Shown: positions 1 to 8,075, counted from the stretch's first letter. The stretch is DNA of 37,118 nucleotides from Bacteroidota bacterium (GCA_039714315.1 JBDLJM010000013.1:1-37118), one strand, 5' to 3'. The notes: a model not told the origin generated them from the sequence alone. Numbers and translations: made by a program.

Positions 1-25
1 TCTTTTGTCTTTTTCCTTCCTACTT

Positions 26-808
26 CTACATCTTTTTCACCTTCTCAAACGAAGTAAGCAAACCTTTCACAAGTGCCGAACTGAAGCCCTGATGCTCCAT
101 TTCGTTAAGACCGCTGATAGTAACACCACGTGGAGTAGTTACTTTGTCAATTTCCTCTTCGGGGTGTGTGCCGTTTTGTAGAATTAGCTCACAGGCACCC
201 TTTACTGTCTGTGCTGCTATATATTGTGAAACTCTCGAAGAGAATCCTATTTCAATACCTCCCTGGGTTGCCGCTCTTAAATATCTCAAAGCAAAAGCTA
301 TTCCGGATGCGCCAAATACTGTTGCTGCACCCATCATTTCCTCATCAATTTCTATGGTTTTACCAACCTGATCGAAAATTTCTTTAACTTTTTTGTTACT
401 TTCTTCATCATGCTCACCCGCAATCATAGTAATTGATTCCTTTATTGCTACTGCTGTATTGGGCATCGCACGGTAAATTTTGGCGGTAGTATATTTTTTT
501 ATCGTACTAATCTCAGTTCCGGTAACTACCGAAATTACTACTTTATCGCTATTTAATTCGCCTTTAATTTCTTCTAATACTGCCTCAATCTTAAAAGGCT
601 TTATCGCCAGAATAACTACGTCAGAATTTTTTACAGCCAATATGTTATCACTTGTAACAGTAACCGTTTCCGATCCTAAATCTTTTATTCGGTCAGCATT
701 ACGGCGGGTAATAAATATATTTTCAAATAATGGAATGTCAGAGCTGATTAGGCCGTTAAGTATTGACTTTCCAAGGTTTCCTCCTCCAATTATCGCTAAA
801 TTCTTCAT
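26..808 (-). CDS. proC: Pyrroline-5-carboxylate reductase
   Basis: This cytoplasmic enzyme catalyses the last step of proline synthesis, NAD(P)H-dependent reduction of 1-pyrroline-5-carboxylate to proline. The 260-residue protein has the usual family length. It opens with a Rossmann nucleotide-binding loop (IIGGGNLG, about residues 6-13) and near its C-terminus carries the family signature around TTPRGVTISGLNEMEHQG, which helps form the substrate pocket and dimer. The signature has RG where many homologues have GG or KG. The start is the ATG at 806-808. The gene is divergent from hcp across about 260 bp, so it is probably its own unit; its terminator is outside the window. The family assignment is secure. 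Confidence 0.95.
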   Translation of the reverse strand: MKNLAIIGGGNLGKSILNGLISSDIPLFENIFITRRNADRIKDLGSETVTVTSDNILAVKNSDVVILAIKPFKIEAVLEEIKGELNSDKVVISVVTGTEISTIKKYTTAKIYRAMPNTAVAIKESITMIAGEHDEESNKKVKEIFDQVGKTIEIDEEMMGAATVFGASGIAFALRYLRAATQGGIEIGFSSRVSQYIAAQTVKGACELILQNGTHPEEEIDKVTTPRGVTISGLNEMEHQGFSSALVKGLLTSFEKVKKM

Positions 809-954
809 GTTTTTTTAAATATTTAACCTGTTATAGCTAATCTTTAATACTGTTAAAAAATGAAAGGTAAAAGTATTTAAAAATCTTTATACGGCAAGTA
901 AAATTGTCAAGATATAATGATATTGAAAGTTTAATTGTTTTTTTGAGTTATTTT

Positions 955-980
955 ATTTTTATGATAAAGGTCATGAAAAT
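955..980. promoter_or_regulatory. Inverted repeat, putative CRP/FNR-family (HcpR-like) operator for hcp
   Basis: Two 11-nt arms, ATTTTTATGAT and GTCATGAAAAT, face each other across a 4-nt centre (AAAG). The second arm reverse-complements to ATTTTCATGAC, so 9 of 11 positions agree. The symmetry and the ATGAy-N4-rTCAT core suit a CRP/FNR-family dimer. It lies about 30-50 bp upstream of the putative -7 box of hcp. In several Bacteroidota the nitrosative-stress regulator HcpR controls hcp. Assigning HcpR here is inference; the inverted repeat is directly visible. Confidence 0.5.
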
Positions 981-1007
981 TTTATAATAAAAGACGAAAT
1001 GGTCTTC

Positions 1008-1015
1008 TATATTTG
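1008..1015 (+). promoter_or_regulatory. Putative -7 box of the hcp promoter
   Basis: TATATTTG fits the Bacteroidota -7 consensus TAnnTTTG and is followed by C, as in other promoters in this window. A good TTTG -33 box is missing at the normal 19-21 nt spacing; only TTTA at 981-984 is near. That is consistent with a promoter needing the activator site at 955-980. The predicted leader to the ATG is about 45 nt. Confidence 0.5.
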
Positions 1016-1066
1016 CGTTCTTAAAATAATAAAAGATAAAAGAGTCTTAAATTAATATATTTGGAA

Positions 1067-2734
1067 ATGGAGAACATGTTTTGTTACCAATGCCAGGAGG
1101 CAGCAAAAGGTACCGGATGTACAATTAAAGGTGTTTGTGGGAAAGATGCCGATGTAGCTAATCTACAGGATTTATTAGTATATACTACAAAAGGAATAGC
1201 AGTTTATAGTTCTGAGCTTCGCAAAAATGGAACTGATTTATCTGTTGCTAACGATTTTATAATAGAGTCGTTATTTATGACAATTACAAATGCAAATTTC
1301 GATAAAGAAGCATTTGTTAATAAAATAAAAGAAGGAGTTAAGCTTAGAGATGAATTAAAAGCGCAATTACCTTCAAACTTTACAGGTTTCTTATTTTCTC
1401 ATGATGTTGTTTCATGGCAAGCTGAAAGTGAGACGCAAATGGAAGAAAAGGCAACAAAAATTGGGGTTCTTTCTACCGAAAATGAAGATGTTCGCTCGTT
1501 GCGTGAGTTAATAATTTACGGACTAAAAGGTCTTGCTGCTTATGTTTCGCACGCCGGAAAATTAAATTATAAAAACGAGGAGCTGTCTGCATTTTTAGAA
1601 AAAGCTCTTTTGGCTACAATTCAGGATTTATCTGTTGATGAGTTAGTTGCATTGACTCTTGAAACAGGTAAATATGGTGTTGATTCAATGGTATTGCTTG
1701 ATTCTGCCAATACCGAATCATATGGACATCCTGAGGTAACCGAAGTAAATATAGGTGCAGGTTCAAGACCGGGTATTCTTATTTCGGGACACGACCTTAA
1801 AGATATTGAAGAGTTGTTGAAGCAGTCTGAAGGAAAAGGAGTAGATATTTACACTCACTCAGAGATGTTGCCGGCTCATTATTATCCTGCTTTCAAAAAG
1901 TACGATCATTTCTATGGAAACTACGGGAACGCATGGTGGCAACAGGATAAAGAGTTTAAGTCTTTCAACGGACCAATACTTATGACTACAAACTGTTTGG
2001 TTCCACCAAAGGATTCGTATGTTGACAGAGTTTATACAACCGGAGCAGTTGGATTTACCGGAGTTACTCATATTAAAGATAGGGTAGAAGGTGGTGAAAA
2101 AGATTTCTCAGGGATAATTGAGCACGCATTAAAATGTGAAGCTCCGGTCCAGATCGAGGAAGGTTCAATAGTTGGTGGTTTTGCACACAATCAGGTAAAT
2201 GAGCTGGCTCCACAAATATTGGAAGCTGTAAATGCAGGAGCGGTTAAAAACTTCGTTGTAATGGCGGGTTGCGACGGTCGACAAAAAGGTAGAAATTATT
2301 ACACCGATTTTGCTAACGAATTACCACAGGATTCAGTTGTTCTAACTGCCGGATGTGCTAAATTCCGTTATAATAAACTCGATATGGGTAATATCGGAGG
2401 AATACCGCGTGTATTAGATGCAGGGCAATGTAACGACAGTTATTCTTTGGTTGTAACAGCACTTACCCTTCAAAAAGCATTAGGATTAGATGATTTGAAT
2501 GATTTACCTATAGCTTACAATATTGCATGGTACGAGCAAAAAGCAGTAATCGTATTGTTAGCCTTATTACACTTAGGAGTTAAAGATATTCATCTTGGGC
2601 CAACACTTCCTGCTTTCTTATCGCCAAATGTTGTAAATGTTTTGGTTGAGAATTTCGGAATTGCAGGAATCGGAGAGGTAAAAGAGGATATGAGTAAGTT
2701 TGGAATTATTTCTGACCAGCCTGTTTTGGTTTAA
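1067..2734 (+). CDS. hcp: Hybrid cluster protein (hydroxylamine/NO reductase)
   Basis: Hcp is a cytoplasmic iron-sulfur protein with a hybrid 4Fe-2S-2O cluster. It was described as a hydroxylamine reductase and is now mostly viewed as an NO reductase in nitrosative stress. The N-terminal motif C6-x2-C9-x8-C18-x5-C24 ligates the proximal 4Fe-4S cluster. Later cysteines in [17 protein letters not shown] and DAGQCND are hybrid-cluster ligands, and the C-terminal [14 protein letters not shown] is characteristic. I start at ATG 1067 (MENMFCYQC, 555 residues) rather than the in-frame TTG at 1061, because most homologues start a few residues before the first Cys. No reductase partner (hcr) is adjacent. 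It appears monocistronic, with the operator-like repeat upstream and a terminator downstream. Confidence 0.95.
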   Translation: MENMFCYQCQEAAKGTGCTIKGVCGKDADVANLQDLLVYTTKGIAVYSSELRKNGTDLSVANDFIIESLFMTITNANFDKEAFVNKIKEGVKLRDELKAQLPSNFTGFLFSHDVVSWQAESETQMEEKATKIGVLSTENEDVRSLRELIIYGLKGLAAYVSHAGKLNYKNEELSAFLEKALLATIQDLSVDELVALTLETGKYGVDSMVLLDSANTESYGHPEVTEVNIGAGSRPGILISGHDLKDIEELLKQSEGKGVDIYTHSEMLPAHYYPAFKKYDHFYGNYGNAWWQQDKEFKSFNGPILMTTNCLVPPKDSYVDRVYTTGAVGFTGVTHIKDRVEGGEKDFSGIIEHALKCEAPVQIEEGSIVGGFAHNQVNELAPQILEAVNAGAVKNFVVMAGCDGRQKGRNYYTDFANELPQDSVVLTAGCAKFRYNKLDMGNIGGIPRVLDAGQCNDSYSLVVTALTLQKALGLDDLNDLPIAYNIAWYEQKAVIVLLALLHLGVKDIHLGPTLPAFLSPNVVNVLVENFGIAGIGEVKEDMSKFGIISDQPVLV

Positions 2735-2759
2735 GAACAGGATTTTATTAATAATTCGA

Positions 2760-2791
2760 AGAGGTTATCTGTTTAGGTAGCCTCTTTTTTT
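2760..2791 (+). terminator. Intrinsic terminator of hcp
   Basis: A hairpin with arms AGAGGTTA and TAGCCTCT (one mismatch or wobble) is followed by a run of eight T starting at 2784. It begins about 25 nt after the hcp stop codon. Confidence 0.8.
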
Positions 2792-2876
2792 GTTATAATT
2801 CAATAAAAAATACAAATTATTGATTTTCTTATTGGAAGATATGTAGTTTACTGCAGGATTATTTGTATTTATTACT

Positions 2877-2884
2877 TAGTTTTG
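2877..2884 (+). promoter_or_regulatory. Possible -7 box for the symporter gene
   Basis: TAGTTTTG matches TAnnTTTG and lies 29 nt before the symporter ATG. No TTTG -33 box is found at the expected distance, so support is partial. Confidence 0.3.
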
Positions 2885-2913
2885 AAAGATTAGCAAAACA
2901 ATAAAATGCACCT

Positions 2914-4698
2914 ATGAGTTTATCCAAAAAATTACTTTCTGTTTTAATAATATTATTGTCTTTTCAGGTATTGGTTTCTGCCGGAGAAAAGAAAGAATCA
3001 AATTTATCTGAAAAAATTAACAACCTTTTTGAGCCTGCAGTTGATGTAATGGTAAAGGTTATTTTTTGGGATCCTTTAGAGGCTGTTGGAATTTATGATC
3101 CTGTTATTTACAATGAAGAAGGAGAGGCTCAGGTTTCTTCGTATTTTACAGGTTTAGTGACTACAGATAAGGGTAGTAATATTGTAAAAGGATATAGAAC
3201 TGAGTTTAATAATTTAGAAAGTGGACTGTCTGTTGTTATTGACGGAAAAATATATATCATTGAATCAGTAACTGATGCAAGAACCCTTAAACTCGAAAGA
3301 AATGCGGAGCACAGTCTCAGCGAAGTACCTTTCGCTTCTCCTCAAAAGCGACCATTTCCAATAGTTGTTTTATGGCTTATGTTCGGGGCTGTATTTTTTA
3401 CTATAAAAATGAAGTTTATAAATTTCAGGGGAGTAAAACACACTTTGGAATTACTCCGAGGTAAATATGACGACCCTGATAAAGAAGTATCGAAAGAAGA
3501 GTTAACCAGAATACAGGCATTATCTACGGCCTTATCAGGAACTGTTGGTCTTGGTAATATTGCATCCGTGGCAGTAGCTATATCAATTGGTGGTCCCGGG
3601 GCTACATTTTGGATGATAGTAGCCGGTTTACTGGGTATGGCATCTAAGTTTACCGAAGTTACTCTTGGAGTAAAATATCGTGAAGTTGATGAAAATGGAG
3701 TGGTTTATGGAGGACCGATGTATTACCTTAAAAGTGGATTGGCCAAAAGGAATTTTGGAGTTTTAGGGAAGTTTCTGGCAGTAATGTTTGCTTTTTTGTT
3801 AATCGGTGCATCTCTTGGCGGGGGTAATATGTTTCAGGCCAATCAGGCTTATGCGCAGTTACAAAATTCATTTCCCCTATTGGCGGGACATGGAGCAGAG
3901 GTAGGAGTAATTCTGGCAATTATGGTTGGAGTTGTTATTATCGGTGGAGTAAAAAGTATAGCAAGAGTTACTGAACGAATTGTGCCTTTAATGGCAGGAA
4001 TTTATATGTTTGCCGCCCTGATAATTATTTTGATTAATTATGATCAGATTATACCGTCAGTTCAACTTATTTTTGGAATGGCATTTACTGCCCCCGCTAT
4101 AAAAGGTGGTATAGTAGGTGTTTTGATTGTCGGATTTCAACGCGCTGCATTTTCAAACGAAGCAGGAATAGGATCTTCGGCTATCGCTCACTCAGCTGCA
4201 AAAACTACTGAGCCCGTTTCCGAAGGATTTGTAGCATTGATCGAACCTTTTATCGATACTGTACTAATATGTACAATTACTGCTTTTGTGATAATTATTA
4301 CCGGTCGCTACGAAGGCTATGAACTGCAGGGAGCCGAGCTCACATCAAGTGCATTCGGTAGTGCAATTTCATGGTTTCCGTACGTTCTAACAATCGCAAT
4401 ATTTCTTTTTGCATTTTCAACAATGATTTCCTGGTCGTATTACGGACTAAAAGCATGGACATATATTTTTGGTAAATCAAAAATTAATACCATGATATTT
4501 AAAGTTATTTACCTGCTGATGGTAGTTGTAGGATCCTCATCATCGCTGGGAGTGGTACTTACCTTCTCCGATATGATGATCCTGAGTATGGCCGTACCAA
4601 ATATTATAGGACTGCTAATACTGTCATCAGAGGTTAAAGAAGATCTGAAAAGCTATTTGGCAAGGGTGAGATCAGGAGAGATTAAAAAGTTTAAATAG
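2914..4698 (+). CDS. Alanine/glycine:cation symporter (AGCS family) with extra N-terminal domain
   Basis: An inner-membrane Na+- or H+-coupled amino acid carrier. The core from about residue 148 has the AGCS hallmarks: a helix followed by KMKFINFRGVKHTLELLRGKYDDP, the conserved ALSGTVGLGNIASVAVAI and GGPGATFWMIVAGLLGMASK segments, and FQRAAFSNEAGIGSSAIAHSAAK. The 594-residue length exceeds the usual 450-500 because of the N-terminus. There, a signal-like or first hydrophobic segment (residues 1-23) is followed by a roughly 55-residue beta-rich module (about 78-132) with the pattern tGxVttxxGSxxVxGxxTeF...SVVIDGKIYIIESVTDARTLKL. That pattern resembles small beta modules in surface or phage proteins. 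The exact substrate cannot be read from sequence. It is probably monocistronic. Confidence 0.9.
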   Translation: MSLSKKLLSVLIILLSFQVLVSAGEKKESNLSEKINNLFEPAVDVMVKVIFWDPLEAVGIYDPVIYNEEGEAQVSSYFTGLVTTDKGSNIVKGYRTEFNNLESGLSVVIDGKIYIIESVTDARTLKLERNAEHSLSEVPFASPQKRPFPIVVLWLMFGAVFFTIKMKFINFRGVKHTLELLRGKYDDPDKEVSKEELTRIQALSTALSGTVGLGNIASVAVAISIGGPGATFWMIVAGLLGMASKFTEVTLGVKYREVDENGVVYGGPMYYLKSGLAKRNFGVLGKFLAVMFAFLLIGASLGGGNMFQANQAYAQLQNSFPLLAGHGAEVGVILAIMVGVVIIGGVKSIARVTERIVPLMAGIYMFAALIIILINYDQIIPSVQLIFGMAFTAPAIKGGIVGVLIVGFQRAAFSNEAGIGSSAIAHSAAKTTEPVSEGFVALIEPFIDTVLICTITAFVIIITGRYEGYELQGAELTSSAFGSAISWFPYVLTIAIFLFAFSTMISWSYYGLKAWTYIFGKSKINTMIFKVIYLLMVVVGSSSSLGVVLTFSDMMILSMAVPNIIGLLILSSEVKEDLKSYLARVRSGEIKKFK

Positions 4699-4792
4699 TG
4701 TTTTTTTGGCTGCCTTAACGCCTGCCTGCGTGATGTCTACCTGTCAATGCTGTTAGCCAGGCAGCCAGGCAGGGCTGTCCATTATACTCCTC

Positions 4793-4873
4793 GCACAAAA
4801 AGTATTTCTCAATACAACTGCGGGGGCTTCTGTTAGTCGCCTCCTCGTTTGTTTGATCAATAACTTTTTGTGC
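4793..4873. repeat. Inverted repeat with GC-rich loop
   Basis: The arms GCACAAAAAGT (4793-4803) and ACTTTTTGTGC (4863-4873) are perfect 11-nt inverted repeats. The 59 nt between them include GC-rich stretches such as CTGCGGGGGCTTC. The composition differs from the surrounding AT-rich DNA. It could be a MITE-like repeat or a structured RNA; I do not recognise it. Confidence 0.6.
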
Positions 4874-4878
4874 TGCGG

Positions 4879-4895
4879 GGTGCCATTTCCATCCC
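4879..4895. repeat. 17-nt direct repeat, copy 1
   Basis: GGTGCCATTTCCATCCC is identical to 5264-5280. The two copies flank a 368-bp segment that contains the MITE-like element at 5027-5183. Confidence 0.8.
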
Positions 4896-5026
4896 TGGCA
4901 GAGTTCACCCCTCCATCTCCCCATCCCTCTATTTATCAATCTAAATTCATCATTAACTTCGTTGAATCTTCGATTTCGTTAATCATTATTCGATATTGTT
5001 TTCAAGGCAATTAAGAACCTGTCTGG

Positions 5027-5183
5027 GATCAACCCAAAAATCTGGGGATTAATATTACAAGGCAAAAGAAAAAAGGCACCTGCGTGACTCAGTCAGGCAG
5101 GTGCCTTTTTTCTTTCTACTTTTGCCTTACTTTAATAGTAAATTATCCTAGGTTTTACTCTCCCCCAGAAAATGACGTTAATC
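5027..5183. repeat. MITE-like palindromic element, copy A
   Basis: The left end GATCAACCCAAAAATCTGGG and the right end, read on the minus strand as GATTAACGTCATTTTCTGGG, form imperfect terminal inverted repeats. Inside, AAGGCAAAAG (5059-5068) pairs with CTTTTGCCTT (5119-5128). This encloses a GC-rich palindrome (5071-5109) that carries a 23-nt repeat found again at 7676-7698. A diverged copy in opposite orientation lies at 8544-8677. No coding capacity is visible. Confidence 0.65.
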
Positions 5184-5263
5184 CCCCGTCTGCTGCCAGG
5201 CAGGCAAGGAACATCGATTAACGATTTTTGATCTTTCAATTTTATCAAAACTTAGGATATTTA

Positions 5264-5280
5264 GGTGCCATTTCCATCCC
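5264..5280. repeat. 17-nt direct repeat, copy 2
   Basis: Identical to 4879-4895. Both copies are followed by similar C/T-rich sequence (CTCTAT...), so the duplication probably extends imperfectly beyond the 17 nt. Confidence 0.8.
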
Positions 5281-5360
5281 CTCTATCTCATATTTATACC
5301 CGTTAAATTCGGAGTAGAGCCGACTTTTTCATATTTTTATATTAGCAAACCCCATGAAAA

Positions 5361-6419
5361 ATGCAATTCAACAGAGCCCAACAGATAGGTTTAATGACTC
5401 TTATTGTGATAATAGCCGTTTTACAGTTTATTATTATAAAGGTCGACTTTTCAGTTTTTTACAATAAAAACAAAACTCAGGAAGAATTACTTTTAGCTGA
5501 TTACTATAATAATAAGATAGATTCCCTGAGTGAGATTCACAGAAAAGAGACATCAGCCAGAAAATACTTCAAATTCAACCCTAATAAACTTTCATACAAC
5601 TCATGGAAATACTTAGGGTTAAATACTCAACAGTTATACCTGTTGGATTCTTTTAGAGCTGAGAATATTTTCCATTCTTCCGGTCAGGTGAAGACCGTTT
5701 TAGAAATTGGTGATTCATTATATAATACAATAGATACATTGATGTACTTCCCAAAAGAATATATAGCGTATGATAAAATAAAGCTTCAAAACAAAATCGA
5801 ATACAAATCCTTTAATCCAAATAATTTTGAGATTGACGATTGGAAGAGTTATGGGTTTTCTGAAAAGCAGTCAGAAGTAATCGTAAATTACGGAAAGCGA
5901 AAAGGTGGATATAAATCAAAAGAAGAGCTGAAAGAAGTATTTGTTATATCAGAAGAAAAATATAATAAAATGGAAGAATATATCTTGCTGCCGGATATAA
6001 CGGTAGAAGAGGAGGAAGCAATATTGGATTTGAATCTTGCAGGCAGCAGCGACTTCAAAAAGATAGATGGTATTGGAGAAGTCTATTCCGTGATAATAGT
6101 AGAATACAGGGAAAAATTGGGAGGTTTTAAATATTATTATCAGTTAAACGAAATTAAAGGTTTGGATTCTTCAGTGATATCAGATATTAGAAAAACCTTT
6201 GGATTAAGCAAGGCTTATGAGCTTAGAAAGGTAAATATTAATACAGCCACAATAGAAGAGATTCAAAATCACCCATATATAAGTAACAGGCTTGCCAACG
6301 AAATAGTATACTTCAGAAATAATTTCAGAGCTTTTAAGTCTGTTGAAGAGATAAGAAATATTGAAGAAATCAGTGACTCATATTTCAATAAAATTCATTT
6401 ATATTTGGAAGTTGATTAA
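5361..6419 (+). CDS. Membrane-anchored helix-hairpin-helix (ComEA-like) protein
   Basis: The 352-residue protein begins with one hydrophobic helix (about residues 10-27), probably an inner-membrane anchor, followed by a charged linker. It then carries four repeats of helix-hairpin-helix type, at about residues 48-75, 150-207, 222-281 and 292-350. The third (LDLNLAGSSDFKKIDGIGE) and fourth (VNINTATIEEIQNHPYISNR) are the clearest, with the N-A-t-xx-xL/I pattern of ComEA domains. Such modules bind DNA non-specifically, and ComEA captures DNA in the periplasm during uptake. Here the function is inferred from the fold only, since no competence genes are near. The next gene follows 48 bp downstream on the same strand, so the two may be cotranscribed. 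Confidence 0.8.
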   Translation: MQFNRAQQIGLMTLIVIIAVLQFIIIKVDFSVFYNKNKTQEELLLADYYNNKIDSLSEIHRKETSARKYFKFNPNKLSYNSWKYLGLNTQQLYLLDSFRAENIFHSSGQVKTVLEIGDSLYNTIDTLMYFPKEYIAYDKIKLQNKIEYKSFNPNNFEIDDWKSYGFSEKQSEVIVNYGKRKGGYKSKEELKEVFVISEEKYNKMEEYILLPDITVEEEEAILDLNLAGSSDFKKIDGIGEVYSVIIVEYREKLGGFKYYYQLNEIKGLDSSVISDIRKTFGLSKAYELRKVNINTATIEEIQNHPYISNRLANEIVYFRNNFRAFKSVEEIRNIEEISDSYFNKIHLYLEVD

Positions 6420-6467
6420 ATATACCTTAGCTATAATTTTAATAGCTTGTACCTTAATGATATAATA

Positions 6468-7613
6468 ATGAATTTCGGAAAATCAGAAAGTCAAAAGATG
6501 ATTGCAGATTCCATAAAAGAATTTGCAAAACAACATATACTACCTTTTCAGCGTCAATGGGACGACAATCAGGAATTTCCAATAGATCTGTTTCGCAAAT
6601 TAGGCGAGATGGGATTTATGGGAGTATTAGTTCCTGAAGAATACGGAGGCTCGGGATTTGGCTATAACGAATATATAACAGTAGTTGATGAGTTAGGAAA
6701 GGCAGATCCATCAATTGGATTGTCGGTTGCTGCCCATAATTCGCTTTGTACAAATCACATTTTAACTTTTGGCAACGAAGAGCAAAAGAAAAAATGGTTG
6801 CCAAAATTAGCTACAGGCGAATGGATAGGAGCCTGGGGTTTGACCGAAGCAGGAACGGGATCTGATGCAGGGAACATGACCTGTACAGCCAGACTTGAAG
6901 GCGACGAATGGGTTATAAATGGAACAAAAAACTTTATCACTCACGGTAAAAGCGGAAATGTAGCTGTAGTTATGACCCGTACCGGTGAAAAAGGAGATAA
7001 AAGAGGAGCAACTGCTATTGTAGTGGAAAGAGGTACACCCGGATTTTCTGCAGGCAGGAAAGAAGATAAGCTTGGAATGCGCGCATCAGAAACTACCGAA
7101 ATGATATTCGATAATGTTAGAGTTCCAAAAGAAAATGCACTTGGGAATATTGGAGATGGCTTTAAACAGGCTTTAACTATATTAGACGGCGGCAGGATTT
7201 CTATTGCGGCATTGTCATTAGGTGTTGCAAAGGGAGCTTACGAAGCATCTTTGCAGTATTCAAAAGAACGAGAGCAGTTTGGAAAACCTATTTCGGCATT
7301 TCAGGGTATTTCGTTTAAGCTTGCCGATATGGCTACCGAAATTGAAGCATCAGAATTGCTGACATATAAAGCTGCATGGGCTAAAGAAAACGGAGAGGCC
7401 AATACAACTGTACTTTGCGCAATGGCAAAAGGAATGGCTTCCGAAACCAGTGTGAAGGTGTCTTCAGAAGCAGTACAAATTCACGGAGGTTACGGTTATA
7501 CAAAAGACTATCCGGTAGAAAGATATTACAGAGACTCTAAGCTAAATACAATAGGTGAAGGAACAACAGAGATACAGAAGTTTGTTATTTCGAGATTGTT
7601 GTTGAAGGGATAA
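6468..7613 (+). CDS. Acyl-CoA dehydrogenase
   Basis: A FAD-dependent cytoplasmic enzyme that introduces the alpha-beta double bond into acyl-CoA, for fatty-acid or branched-chain amino acid breakdown. All three family parts are visible: the N-terminal helical domain (GFMGVLVPEEYGGSG), the middle beta domain with the FAD/substrate loop (WGLTEAGTGSDAG), and the C-terminal helical domain ending GGYGYTKDYPVERYYRDSK and IGEGTTEIQ. In that last motif the first Glu matches the catalytic base of short- and medium-chain enzymes. I choose ATG 6468 (MNFGKSESQ, 381 residues, normal length) over the in-frame TTG at 6447. Chain-length preference cannot be decided. No electron-transfer flavoprotein gene is adjacent. 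Confidence 0.93.
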   Translation: MNFGKSESQKMIADSIKEFAKQHILPFQRQWDDNQEFPIDLFRKLGEMGFMGVLVPEEYGGSGFGYNEYITVVDELGKADPSIGLSVAAHNSLCTNHILTFGNEEQKKKWLPKLATGEWIGAWGLTEAGTGSDAGNMTCTARLEGDEWVINGTKNFITHGKSGNVAVVMTRTGEKGDKRGATAIVVERGTPGFSAGRKEDKLGMRASETTEMIFDNVRVPKENALGNIGDGFKQALTILDGGRISIAALSLGVAKGAYEASLQYSKEREQFGKPISAFQGISFKLADMATEIEASELLTYKAAWAKENGEANTTVLCAMAKGMASETSVKVSSEAVQIHGGYGYTKDYPVERYYRDSKLNTIGEGTTEIQKFVISRLLLKG

Positions 7614-7675
7614 AGTTGGTTGCTGGTTACTGGTTACCTTTTTCTTGCTTCTTTTATCTTTTATCTTTTATCTTT

Positions 7676-7702
7676 CCTGCCTGACTGAGTCACGCAGGCA
7701 GG
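7676..7702. repeat. GC-rich palindromic repeat
   Basis: An imperfect palindrome centred on CTGACTGAGTCACGCAG. Positions 7676-7698 are the exact reverse complement of 5079-5101, a 23-nt match. Shorter matches (CCTGCCTGCGTG) occur near 4726-4740. It lies in a T-rich tract and looks like a dispersed hairpin repeat. Confidence 0.75.
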
Positions 7703-7723
7703 TATCTTTTCTCTTGTTCCTAC

Positions 7724-7867
7724 GCCCCGGATAGCAGCGATAGCTTTTATGAGTATAGATTTGTGAGCAAAGTATTGCAGTGGCTTTTGCGTCAGCTAAA
7801 GACCCCGCAATACTATTGAGAACAATCTTAGCGAATAAAACTACAAGCGGATAGCCGGAAATGGCGC
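7724..7867. repeat. Dispersed hairpin repeat
   Basis: The outer parts contain the direct octamer CGGATAGC (7728-7735 and 7848-7855) within roughly inverted GC-rich ends. The inner part is a hairpin with perfect arms AGTATTGC (7771-7778) and GCAATACT (7807-7814) plus an inner CTTT/AAAG pair. From memory, similar GGATAGCAGCG...GCGGATAGCCGG hairpin repeats are abundant in flavobacterial genomes, but I cannot search to confirm. Confidence 0.55.
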
Positions 7868-7893
7868 AAAATAAATACTTTAACAGAATAAAG

Positions 7894-7925
7894 TTTCATC
7901 AATAAAAATATTTGCATTACTTTTG
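7894..7925 (+). promoter_or_regulatory. Promoter-like site P1 upstream of rpsU
   Basis: TTTC (7894-7897), a 20-nt spacer and TACTTTTG (7918-7925) approximate the Bacteroidota consensus. The -7 box is identical to that of the stronger promoter at 8068-8075. A terminator-like hairpin follows within a few bases. Confidence 0.45.
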
Positions 7926-7958
7926 CAGCACTTTTTTAATAACAGTGCCGCAATTTTT
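7925..7958 (+). terminator. Terminator-like hairpin directly behind P1
   Basis: GCAGCACT (7925-7932) pairs with AGTGCCGC (7944-7951) with one mismatch, and AATTTTTT follows. If P1 fires, most transcripts could stop after about 25-30 nt. Confidence 0.4.
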
Positions 7959-8044
7959 TAGCGAGCCAAATGAGGGGAGGTTATAGTTACTAGAGTTTAG
8001 AGATAGAGATTTATTTAAAATATTAAAAATTAAGGGTGTGCAGT

Positions 8045-8075
8045 TTTGATTAATTGTAATCAATTTGTACTTTTG
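8045..8075 (+). promoter_or_regulatory. rpsU promoter (consensus)
   Basis: TTTG (8045-8048), exactly 19 nt, then TACTTTTG (8068-8075). This is a full match to the Bacteroidota sigma consensus TTTG-N19-TAnnTTTG. Transcription should begin near 8080-8083, giving a leader of about 90 nt. Confidence 0.85.

Larger units (their letters stand above)
4699..5360. other. 662-bp gap made mostly of repeats
   Basis: No convincing gene is present. The gap contains GC-richer palindromic stretches with CCTGCCTG-type motifs near 4726-4775 and 5190-5210, an inverted repeat at 4793-4873, a 17-nt direct repeat (4879-4895 and 5264-5280) and a MITE-like element (5027-5183). A minus-strand open frame across 4715-4939 coincides with the repeats, has no recognisable domain and is not called. 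The start codon of the next gene follows directly. Confidence 0.7.

Noticed and set aside
1061-1066. TTG start for hcp at 1061
   Set aside because: An ATG two codons later fits homologues better.
4715-4939. Open frame of 74 codons on the minus strand between the symporter and HhH genes
   Set aside because: It lies entirely on palindromic repeats, has no domain, and its Arg/Cys/Trp-rich composition is unlike neighbouring proteins.
6447-6467. TTG start for the acyl-CoA dehydrogenase at 6447
   Set aside because: The ATG at 6468 gives the usual N-terminus; the extension adds unrelated residues.
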